A stretch of DNA of 64,000 bases from positions 1 to 64,000 of the forward strand of contig JAQGDQ010000400.1 of the NCBI GenBank assembly GCA_030141605.1. The letters are read 5' to 3'. A program made the translations under genes and the position numbers. Positions 27,152 through 36,049 of the stretch are shown piece by piece. The notes below the pieces were generated by a model that ran no database searches, was not told the DNA's origin, and saw only the letters and a list, made by a program, of their open reading frames with translations. Position 1 is the first letter of the stretch. The number at the start of each line of letters is the position of its first letter. This DNA is from Tubiluchus corallicola. Its lineage: Eukaryota > Priapulida > Priapulimorpha > Priapulimorphida > Tubiluchidae.

Positions 27152-30100
27152 TTTTCTCACTCACTCTCTCTTTCTCTCAATCTCTCCTCTTCCTCTCTCT
27201 CTTTTTCTCGCTCATTCACTCTCTCTCTCTCTCTCTTTCTGATTCACTCACTCTCTCTCTCTCTCTGTCTCTCTCTATCTATCTGTCTCTGTTTTACGTT
27301 TCTCTCCTCTTCTTCTTCCTCTCTTTCTTCATGTTCTTTACTGTCGCTTCTTTCTTTCTGCCTTTTTCTTGCTGGTGATACCTTTCTGCTTTTGCCAGTT
27401 ATAGTTTCATCTAAGCTACTTATATATGAACGTAATGATTTTGTTGCATTTCGGTGCTTTGTCCAATTGAGTTACATATGAACTAATAATTTTATTGAAC
27501 TTCGAGCTTACTTGGCTGAATTTGTAAGTGAACATATTTGGTTTTTACGTTACAGTTGGCAAAATTACAAGCGAAGAGATTTTGTTGCACCTTCAGATTA
27601 TCCAATTCATTTACGTGTGAACACATTTTTTCCTTTTTTCTTTTCAAGGTTAGCATGTAAGTGAAAACGTGGTTCAACAATTTTTGGTTCATTTCAGGGT
27701 TCATCCGGTTCAGTTACGAGTGAAGATGCTAGCTGTTCAGACTCAAGTGACTCTGGTTTTGTGGGAGATCACGGGTTCAAGAAAGAATCACCTATAAAGG
27801 CGGGCTGGTGTTTGAAACAGGGCATAAAGGTAGGTGCTTAAATTCACTTTGATATGTCTAAACTTTAACGTGTATTCGATTAGCACTGAACTGGGAACGG
27901 GAATGATCCTGAAAGCACCAGTATAAGTCGGTCAACAGATTACAAAAAAATCTAAAATGTTCATTCGTTATAAAACTTTGTTTTGATAATCCTTTTCACA
28001 TAGTGTGAAAACTCTAGGTGGATTTCAAATCTGATGCAGTGTGAACATTGTGGTCTAGAGGGAAACAGGCTTTTACCTTGAACTAGATTTGGCAATGTGA
28101 ATCGTCTACTTGTTTAATGTGAGCACTAACCTGCTTGCATTCTCATTCAACAAAATGATAACAAATGACGGTTAAATTTTTCATTTCTCTTTTTGTGGAG
28201 GAACCCATTAATGGCTCAGGACCGCAATATTCATTATAACAGAACTCTCTCTGGCATTAGTGCGTACGTTGAACTGCATGCAATAAGCAGGACTGGAAAA
28301 GGATCAGTTTAAAAATACTAACCACAGAGAGTCAGAAATATTTTGCATTTTGTTTTATCATTTCTTGCAATTTTGGTAAACATTACGTTCTTATCATATT
28401 AACAGCTTCTTGCAATTTACACGATTTCTAACAGAGATCTTCACCTCTTCTAGCTTAGCTCCTCATCGTAAAGGACAAACCTTGATAGGTAGATAGATTC
28501 CAGTCCTGCCACCAGCAAGTTGTCTTATATTACGTTATCTTAGCCACGGAGTGCCAAATTCTAGCTTGCAGTGTACCAAATTGTTTAAATGAATTTTGCA
28601 ACTTTGTGTACGCATTCATTAAATAATTAATTAGTATTTTTGCTTAATAGTCATAATTAATCGTCAGTTTATATTGTTACGCTGACACAATGCTATTTCC
28701 ACTTGTAAAATCTCTTGTTATTGTTTCAGGTTAAAAGCTGGAAGAAGCGGTTTTTCGTGCTAAACAAACATGGCGTTTCTTACTACAAAGCTCCCGAGGT
28801 AGATATTCAGTCACTTCAGTAGTGAAGTCTTTTATTTAGTGAAGATTATAGGGCAGGTTCTGTGACAAGTACGTATTTACATGAACATTGTAACACTGCT
28901 TACGTTTTGAGCATAAATTTACGCTTTTGTTTGGCACTGAGTTGACTGAAATGGTTGTAAGTTGTTCAACTCATCCATATTCAATGAGGTTAAAATGCTG
29001 CAAGGCAACGATAGAAGAGTTCGAAAAATGACCTGTCCAAGTTTTGCCTGGATTGCATAATAGGTGCACTTATCTCTGAACTTGACATAAATTCCTGTGA
29101 TCAATTGTGGAAACCATGTAAGTGTGACATTAAGCTCAAGTCTACATATTGCCCATTCTGTTATTTTCAATGGCAATTATTAACAGCTTTACGTAGAGTT
29201 TTCGTAATCGAAGTTGTGTTTTGTAGGACAAATTGCCACTGAAGACCGTCCTTCTTGAAGATGTGGTTGACATACGCCCTTCTGTTGGGTATGTTGTGTT
29301 TTTACATAATCTATATAATCTAGTCTATACTGCTTTAAATAGTAGCCTTACAAAGTTCTTGATATTGTTGGATATACTATTGGGATCAAAACTGTTGGTT
29401 GAGAATTATAAATGTCATATTTTTGCTTCGAATTTTTAACATGATCGTGATTCAGATGATAAACTACGAAGATGTGGCTATCTTTATGTGTTTGTACTAA
29501 ATCTGGACTGAAATCAGTTTTGTGTCTTTTGAAAGTAACATGGAAACCTTTGCAGCTGAATTGAAGACATAACTTTTTTCACTTGAACTGTTTATTTATA
29601 ATGAATTTTCTCATTGCTTTGTATTAGCGCAGTCTAAGTTTGTGTTTCATTGTGGTTTTAATTACGCAAATTTAGTACAAGTGTCTTAACATGTGTTTCA
29701 TTCTGTTTCTAAGCAATTTTGCAAGTTTAATTTTAGCTTTATATTTTTGTAATTACTTTAATCAGTTTTACCTGTAAGCAGTGCTAAGACAGAGCTTAGT
29801 CTCAGTAGAATCAATAAATGTTATTATTATTAATAATAATTAAGTGTAAAATACCCCATGAGTGTGAAGATTATTTAATGGCTATTTTTTCTTTTTGTCT
29901 ATAAAAAATGTCCAAGTCTAGAAATGCCATTTTTCTAAATGAAATAGACTGCTAACGTCATAAGCTGTTTTAGCAACCCATCATGCTCTCGTAATTGTCT
30001 GCATTGCTGTTGTTTCAATTAGTAAAGTACCCTGCTATGTTCTGATGAGAATGTTTTCACGTTTGGAGATGCTGAAGCAATGACGTTAGTTTACAAGAAT

Positions 30101-33100
30101 AATACAAGCGCAAATTATGGAGGAAGAAAAACAATGGGTTGTTACACGTCACATTTGATAAAGGCTTTTAAGATTTTCACTCAAAGTACTTTGTATTTTT
30201 CAGAGTTCATCCCAACAAGCAACACATCTTTGAGATTGTCACTAGGGATCGCGTTTTCTATATACAGGTAATGCGCAAGGTACCTGTAATGTGAATGGAG
30301 AGTAATGTGCACCTGTCAAACACATTGTTCCGCCTGTCACTTAATCACCACTTCAAGGGCACAAACTTTCCATAATCACCTTGTCAGCCATTACTTCTCG
30401 CAGAAAATACTTTCTTTTTTTACTTTTGGCTAAAAATAGCAATAATCTCACTGGTTTTTTAGTGACCTTAGCAATGGATGAACCGGTTAATTAGCTGTAC
30501 TGTCAACTCAGTCTTGGACAAAATAATTGGTTAATCTATAGTCAACCTCGGATATAAGGGACACCTCCGGACCGGAAAAAATCATCCCTTATATCCGATG
30601 TCCCTTATGGCCGAAGTTGAGTCAGAACTACCTGTTCATTTTTTTTCGATATTTTCTGTACCTTCACCCATATTTTTATGGATTATTGCTACACATTCAG
30701 TGCAAACGGTATGTACGAAGCTCTTTCAGTGATGTGAGGTGTATGTGACCACGGAAACTGAGCTGTTTGAAGGCCGAGTTTGCGAAAAACTGAGGTTTAA
30801 AAATCGATCAATTTTGCTTTGATCATAGCCCTTTTATGCGAGGTAATTTATCTGGGTTTCTATTACGCGGGACCTGAAGATATCGTACCTTATAGCCGAA
30901 GCGTGACTCGGTGAATCTACTAAGATTGGCAGCGGCGCCTTTCTGTCACATTCGCGTGGCTGACAAATAGAAGGCGGCACCATGATAACCATGATCATGA
31001 ACTGCTGTGTTAGTTTCTGACATCATATGACGTCACCGTTTTTCGTGTCATGCATTTAAGCAGTACTGTAACACTTACTAAATGTGCTTGACGCACAAGG
31101 GAAAACGCCTGCCAAACTGTGGTTAGTTTCTGACGTAAGCAGTAGCTGTGTTCGGTTGCCGTTAATTAACTTTCTAAGCTAATTATTCAGATATAAGAAC
31201 AATTGCTAAGTTTTATAGACAAGAAAATGTATATTTTGGACAGTAAATTAAAATGAAATTGAATCTAAACAACCGTCCGATCTTCCTTTAATGCTATTTT
31301 TGTTGGCGGATAATTAACTGCCTGTTTTTTATTTCTTTCATTTTGAAAAGACTTTGCAGTGTAAAAATGATTTCAGGTAAAATAATTTTTTTGCAAATAC
31401 TGGTGAAGTCGCTGTTTTAGTGGCCACTTTGGGTTTAAATGACATGTTTAACAGAGTTTTTGGAGAATTGTGGCACGTGTTCCGAAATTGGATGGAATTC
31501 ATTATTGAGTTTTACTAGAACGGCATAAGAATGAATGTACGGTACAGATCGTATTGAAAGTGAATTGATGCTGAATTTTTCATTTACAATTTTGACTTTT
31601 TCTCGGTCTTTTTCTTATGGTACCACTTCTAGTGATATTCAGACGTGAGCAGAAGGCTACTCATTGATGTTATCAATCGGCCATAGGAGTCGTGCAAAAA
31701 TAATAATAATGGATTCATTTTACGCTATTTAGAATACATGTATTCCGTTCTCATCGCGTTTCCTACCGTAATAAGAATATACATTTATTATGTATAATTA
31801 GTTTGCAGTGTGTAAGAATTATGCCTATTATGTTGCTCTTAATCACTCTTTTTTCTAGTATTATTTTTATTGATTTCAGTGTAACACTTGCATCGATATG
31901 CAATCATGGATAGAATCTATATCCAATGAACTTGAGACATCTAGGCATGAAAAGGTTGGTGCTGCCATCTATAAACGGTTCTAAATAATTTTTTCTTTGT
32001 CAAATTGCTTTCAAATCAGAATTGTCAGGTTACGTTCCTTGTCTACGGGTGTACGAATGTGTTTTTCTGACGGCTAGCTCATGTTTGTACTCAAGTGTAT
32101 AATTCATTGGTATTTTTACAAACTTAACTGATGTAGAAACTGTGAATTGTTAATTTAACTGTCAGAACCTGCTAATTAATCTTGGAGCTGATGATCCACT
32201 AATTAATACGTTGTTCATTGTTACTCTCAGTTGAGGGTTTTCACAATAGTTTTTTCTTTATGATAGTCACAACTTTTAACTGGTCAGCAAATTTGACCAA
32301 AGTGCAAAGTACTTCAATCAATCAATCAATTTATTTCACTCCAGCAATACATGTACAATACATCAACATACAATATTATGGAAACAAAAAGAAACAGTAT
32401 ACGTAAAAAAAACGTTGATGAAGTCAAATTAACCAAATAAAAGAGTTGCTGTATGACACCATGAAAGCTTGGATTGTTAAGGTGGCATAAATGAGTGAAT
32501 GAAAGAATGGTTAGGGTCAGAGGACATGATAGAATGGAAAAAATAGTAAGATTAGGGATAGGAAGAAGGAAAAGATGAGAAGAAACGACCACAGTGTATG
32601 TTTAATTTACATAGAGGTATATTAAAATAGCATTATAATTGATTGGAGGTCATATTGCAATTGCATGAGACATGGAACCATTAAAATTGTATTATAAGTA
32701 TGTATCAAAAATGGTCCTTTTCAAGTACTTTTTGAAACAATAAATAGTTTTGTGTATTTTTACTTGGACACTTATTTTATTCCAGTTATTGGGGGCTGTG
32801 AATTTAATAAAGTGCCTGGCACTATTAGTACGACAGTAAGGAACATGATATTCGTTGAACCTTGTAAAGTAATGTTTAGGATTTGCAAAGGAAGTGGACA
32901 ACAAGTTGTAGTATGTCTTGTACATATAAATAGACAAGTGATATATAACCAAGTCTTCGAGAAATATTACACCGCATTCATTAAATAAAGACATATCAAC
33001 AGTGAAACTACTTGTACATGTTGGTTCTTAAACACTGATTGTTTAGTCTGAATACAGGGTTACTACTCACATTCTTACCGTGGTTATTGAACAGCAGCTA

Positions 33101-34340
33101 TTAAACTCAGCTTTTTTCTCGGACTTCTTATCTTTTTCTTATCTGTGAAATTTATGAGAAAATTGTTCTTCCCATTAACTGCAATTTCACTTGCTTCAAG
33201 ACAAAAAAGAGTTACATTTTTCTGAATCACTTTTTAGCTTTCTAACTGAGTTTTTACCCCCCAAAACCATTTGAATTTTCACTTCACTACCAGTGAAATT
33301 AGTATCAGCTGTCAACGATGAGCGGTGCATTAATTAGCTTATTTTTTATGTTTGAACAGTTATGGGACAAGAAGGGATGGCAGAGTGACGGGACGTGTCA
33401 TCCGTACTTCAACTACCAGCAGATTGCTGCAAATCGATCATTCCGTGCTTCGGCCAGCGCTGAGAGCCACGGTACCGATTGTCTGGGAAAAACAACACAA
33501 GCTTCTTTATCACCAAGAGTCGTGCACAAGTCCTACTCTACCAGCAGTGCGCCGTCTAGTAAAAATTTACCTCCCTCTCAGAAAAAGATACAGAAAATTC
33601 GTGAAGATAAATTAGCGAAAAAGTTAAACGCTAATTTTTCCTCTGCATCACAAGGATGCCATAACATTCTGTCATCTAACGCAGCGCAAATGTTAGAACC
33701 AAAAGAGTGCTCTGTTTCACAGCGACAGCTTGTACAAGAGGTGCCATATCATTCCAGGGATAACATAGGCGGACGACGAACTGCAACACCTGTGGATGTG
33801 CTGATATCGCCAAGAATGTTGCGGAAATTTACATTTCCACCCGATTATGAAACCATAGTGGCCAATAATCAGCTTGGACAAGCTACCAGCAAAAGTTCTC
33901 ACAATTTAACAGTGTTAAACAATGTGAACAGATCCGCATTGCCAAACAATCTAAACCGGCCACCTGCATCCAATAAGAAACCAGCGCTTCACGCTTCTAG
34001 CAATGTGCCAATGAGAAGACCACCAGCGCCATCTATGGCTCCTCGACCTCCACCGCAAGCGCGCTTCTCACAACCAGCCATGGGAACAAGCATTTTGCCT
34101 AGCCGACCCACACTTTCTGATCTGACTCGACAAAGTCAGCAGCGTTACTCCCCGGTGGCGAACTCTGGTGACTGCGCTGCTCAGACAAAACCCAATAATA
34201 TTGGCAGCAGAAAAGTGAATGCAAAAGAAACAGCCGGTAAAGTACCAAATTTGAACATCAATGCAGGCGAAGTACCAGTTAATGTTCAGCAAGATGTGAA
34301 GAACATGGTTATGCCACCAGCTAAAGGCATCTGGATCTAA
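12133..34340 (+). CDS. PH-domain adaptor protein, TAPP/DAPP-like, with proline-rich tail (six coding exons)
   Basis: Exons: 12133-12243 (proposed first), 27698-27829, 28730-28798, 29227-29288, 30204-30267, 31880-31954, 33360-34340. The last six are flanked by AG/GT and their phases join into one frame. The predicted protein is about 497 aa. Residues about 71-171 form one PH domain: a beta1-beta2 segment with WCLKQGIKVKSWKKRFFVL, then PLKTVLLEDV, HIFEIVTRDRVFYIQ and a C-terminal helix with the invariant Trp (MQSWIESI). The Lys/Arg pattern in the beta1-beta2 loop is that of phosphoinositide-binding PH domains, closest by eye to the C-terminal PH of PLEKHA1/2 and DAPP1. The long final exon encodes a Ser/Asn/Pro-rich, probably disordered tail with a basic stretch (about 244-262) and SH3-ligand-like RPPPQ/RRPPAP motifs at about 386-402. 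Likely role: membrane adaptor recruited by PI lipids (inference). Exon 12133-12243 has an in-frame stop just upstream and matches phase 0, but its link over 15 kb is inference. A second PH domain, present in true TAPPs, was not found. Confidence 0.85.
15363..15886. mobile_element. hAT-type MITE, 524 bp, with 8-bp target duplication
   Basis: The ends are inverted: AGGGATGAAAATT on the left and AATTTGTCATTCTCATCCCT on the right. They are flanked by TATCACAC (15355-15362) and TATCACAG (15887-15894), an 8-bp target duplication with one mismatch, the length typical of hAT transposons. The interior has GC-rich patches (for example 15790-15835) and no transposase frame, so it is non-autonomous. It lies in the proposed long first intron of the PH gene. 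Confidence 0.7.
16081..16640 (+). pseudogene. Decayed LINE 3' fragment: end of reverse transcriptase polyprotein plus 3' UTR
   Basis: The + strand encodes, across one frameshift near 16240-16255, a segment with LGRGCKSFKCRRGITNSDLC, a C-x-x-G cluster and TPEHLIFHC, which is the Cys/His end motif after the RT domain in many non-LTR retrotransposons. A stop at about 16452-16454 is followed by about 180 bp of AT-rich sequence, a small hairpin (GCCCTGCAGCTAGAGGGC) and AATAAAGATGTTTAATAATAAT. Clearly inactive: 5'-truncated and frameshifted. Confidence 0.6.
18118..18196 (-). mobile_element. 43-bp retroposon remnant inside an 18-bp target duplication
   Basis: AGCGACGACGATGACATT occurs at 18118-18135 and again at 18179-18196. 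Between them lie 43 bp that read on the minus strand as a GC-rich LINE/SINE-type 3' end (GGCGACCCCGCATAGGG) followed by a (GAA)n tail. This is what an extreme 5'-truncated target-primed insertion looks like. Confidence 0.65.
18757..19075 (+). repeat. Dispersed repeat, copy 1 (second copy at 30899-31199)
   Basis: About 300 bp are shared in the same orientation with 30899-31199, including GATAACCATGATCATGAACT, the following CTGCTGTGTTAGTTT and TTCGGTTGCCGTTAATTAAC, with substitutions and small indels throughout. No coding capacity. The start (GCGTGGCTCAGTG) faintly resembles a tRNA A box, but no B box is evident, so I leave the class open. Confidence 0.7.
19558..20633. repeat. 90-bp minisatellite, about 12 units, similar to part of 5S rRNA
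   Basis: The unit start CCAGCTGGCGCCCAGCC recurs at 19571, 19661, 19751 and every 90 bp to 20561, followed by a partial unit. On the minus strand each unit contains GACCGAAGTTAAACAAT, a short spacer, TGGTTTGT and ATGGCTGGGCGCC, in the order and spacing of the A box, intermediate element and C box of a 5S rRNA gene (compare the true 5S-like head at 39249-39367). By hand I count about 70 percent identity over about 57 bp. Long frames (repeating 30 aa) exist on both strands only because 90 is divisible by 3; some units carry stops. Confidence 0.9.
20634..22190. other. No supported gene
   Basis: AT-rich sequence with an (ATC)n run near 22048-22070. Short frames lack motifs and splice context. 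Confidence 0.4.
22208..22285. repeat. Short tandem duplication (period about 38 bp)
   Basis: GTCACACATAGACAGAAAGT followed by CACACACTTCCAGCGTA is repeated once, next to itself, with minor changes. Noncoding. Confidence 0.7.
23126..23250. repeat. 65-bp tandem duplication
   Basis: CTTGGACACAAGCGTTTCCT and the following AAGTTGAAGGCACCT recur 65 bp downstream. A frame through both copies (23130-23321) is repetitive and not recognisable. Confidence 0.7.
23436..23510 (+). other. tRNA-like segment with box A and box B (possible SINE head)
   Basis: TAGCTCGTAAAATGG at 23444 resembles a polymerase III A box, and GGTTCGAATCT at 23484-23494 matches the B-box consensus at all but the last base, about 40 bp apart as in a tRNA. 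The acceptor and anticodon stems do not pair cleanly, so it is a tRNA-derived relic or SINE promoter rather than a functional tRNA. Confidence 0.4.
23636..23830 (-). mobile_element. LINE-like 3' end, reverse orientation
   Basis: Starts with a (TTTAG)n run, the complement of a (CTAAA)n tail, followed about 130 bp later by a long stem: AGTGGGCT at about 23778 and AAGCCCACT at about 23806. Hairpin plus short tandem tail is typical of LINE 3' ends. No coding remnant. Confidence 0.4.
24033..24110. repeat. 38-bp tandem duplication
   Basis: CGTCGTCTTCATCATCATTA and the following TCGTAATCAACATCAATC occur twice with almost no change. Confidence 0.85.
24388..24480 (-). mobile_element. LINE/SINE-like 3' tail, reverse orientation
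   Basis: CAATTTCAAATTCAATTTCA is the complement of a TTGAAATTGAA-type tail like that at 5070-5090, followed by TTATTGCTCAAATACATAAT. Probably the same or a related family inserted in the opposite direction. Confidence 0.35.
26670..27290. repeat. Polypyrimidine tract of about 620 bp, mainly (TC)n with ACTC interruptions
   Basis: Nearly every base on the + strand is C or T, with spaced TCACTCACTC and TTCCTC words suggesting an older higher-order period. All three frames are open for hundreds of codons and would encode only Ser/Leu/Phe/Pro/His, so these are not genes. It lies about 400 bp upstream of PH-gene exon 27698. Confidence 0.95.
30540..30909. mobile_element. Degenerate pogo/Tigger-like MITE
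   Basis: The left end AGTCAACCTCGGATATAAGG and the complement of the right end (AGTCACGCTTCGGCTATAAGG, one base longer) agree closely. The left end is repeated internally in inverted form at about 30584-30625 (CCTTATATCCG, CCTTATGGCCG). Such ends are characteristic of pogo-group Tc1/mariner relics. A TA duplication is not preserved, and the right end abuts the dispersed repeat at 30899. Confidence 0.45.
30899..31199 (+). repeat. Dispersed repeat, copy 2
   Basis: Counterpart of 18757-19075, in the same orientation. It lies in the PH-gene intron between exons 30204-30267 and 31880-31954. The two copies differ by substitutions and several deletions. Confidence 0.7.
32317..32994 (-). pseudogene. 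CR1/L2-like LINE 3' end: C terminus of reverse transcriptase, 3' UTR and (ATTG)n tail
   Basis: The minus strand from 32994 to 32692 encodes 100 residues ending in the typical RT C-terminal block: HYFTRFNEYHVPYCRTNSAR, then APNNWNKI (the conserved WN), then CFKKYLKRTIF and a stop. About 350 bp of 3' UTR follow, ending in AAATTGATTGATTGATTG at 32318-32336. It is 5'-truncated, so dead, and sits antisense in the last PH-gene intron. Confidence 0.75.
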
Positions 34341-35085
34341 ATGCAAGACGGTGACACTGTGATGATCATACTTACATTACAAAATTTACAGTGAAATTTA
34401 CAATAGTTACTTCATATTGTATGACTCCCAAAACAGGTTCTTTGAATTACTAAAAGCTTGGTCTTAGCTGCCCTTAAATGTATTAACTAATTTAATCTTT
34501 CTAGAGCTCTTTCTTATGTAACTGTAAATATTGCCTATATTTTACAATATTGTTTATGTTAACTTAATAAGCCAGTTTACACATGTATAGAATTTAATGG
34601 TTGCATTTCTTTTCGCAATTTTAGCTTGTGTGAATACATCGTTCAAAATGTTGTCAAAACAGAAGAGAATCCAACTAATAGTGTTTCAAATAACTTTGTA
34701 GAAACATTTTAAGATTGAAAAAATTTACATAACTGTTTTAGCGTATACATATTTTTATTCATATTTTAATACATTTTTGTAAAGTTTAACAGTATAACAA
34801 TTGAAATGTTTTATCTTTTTTGTTTGAGAATTAACTTCAAAATGAAAACGCTTTATCGTTGGCATTTTCCAGCAATTACTTTGACACTTATTCTCTCATT
34901 TGAGGTAAAAACTAGTATCTCTGTCATCGAAAAACAAAAATTCCGTGCAAAAAGGACAAGTTTCAATTTTGAACAGATTATACTCAAGTGCTAAACAACA
35001 AGCACAAAATATTCTTTACTACAACCCTTGAGCAGACAAACTCTGTTTTCTATATTGAATTCAAATTTAGTGGTATAGTTACAAT

Positions 35086-35091
35086 AATAAA
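35086..35091 (+). terminator. Poly(A) signal of the PH adaptor gene
   Basis: AATAAA about 750 bp after the stop at 34340; the 3' UTR between them contains no other gene. Cleavage would be expected about 10-30 bp downstream. Confidence 0.6.
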
Positions 35092-35150
35092 GAAGAAACT
35101 ATCTCTGAGAGTATAAACATACGAAAACAGTAATTCACATAAGTAAAAAA

Positions 35151-35156
35151 TTTATT
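35151..35156 (-). terminator. Poly(A) signal of the VIP36-like lectin gene
   Basis: TTTATT on the + strand, AATAAA on the minus strand, about 900 bp beyond the lectin stop at 36050. It lies 60 bp from the opposing signal of the PH gene. Confidence 0.55.
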
Positions 35157-36049
35157 GCAAACTGTTAACACATTCTTTTAGTAAAAAAATTCATCATACT
35201 TTGGCAGATGTAATGTGTCCACATAAATGAGCAAGATAAAAACACTAGGATGTCGTGTCTTAAATATTTGTAACATATCTAAACTGCACTAACTTCAATC
35301 TTACGGAGAATGGAATGAGCTACTACACAAACATCACTACTAGGATGACTTCACAGGACAACTTCAATGTCTTTACAGAAATGAATTGAAGAAAGGCTGA
35401 TGTAGGAGGTGAAAATTTGCAATGGGGGAATACAATACTGTAGGTTTTGATACCATTAAGGCACTAGACAGGGAAATCACAGTGACATCAGTGTAGATTA
35501 CTAACAAAATGTGACACAAGTAGTAGCCAAATCAGAAAAAACTGCCCAACTGCTACATAAACTGCGAAACATTTATGTTTTATGTGTTATATGAAAAAAA
35601 TGGCAAGCAGAACTAAAAGAAAAGAGTGTTTTGATTTTTAAACCAAATGTAAAATTTCATAGTTTTGCAAGTAGGCCATTTAATTAATCTACAACTACAA
35701 ACTAACTATGTAAATTTTGGTGTAACATCCTGTTATGGTTTTGAAACACTGTGCTCCTTATACTTTTTAACTTGTTTGTTCGATATATTAACGTACTCAC
35801 TCACACATTATAGTCACTTAAAAACAAGACATGTACGTCACACATTTTCATCTGGGTAGCACAAAATACAGCGTTTCTAACTTCTCTGTCGTAAAAACAA
35901 GATGAAACCGAAACCTTTTGAACTGATATTAAAAAAAAATAAATCGATAATATGAAAGCAAATGGCATCGCAACTTTCTTCTTAACAGCACAACAACAAC
36001 AACGACACATGTAACAAGACCAGACAATAATTCTCCTATAATGTTGACA

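Noticed and set aside
26646-27481. Open frames of 180-239 codons in three + frames
   Set aside because: They translate a (TC)n tract into Ser/Leu/Phe/Pro and overlap in all frames; no codon selection or domains.
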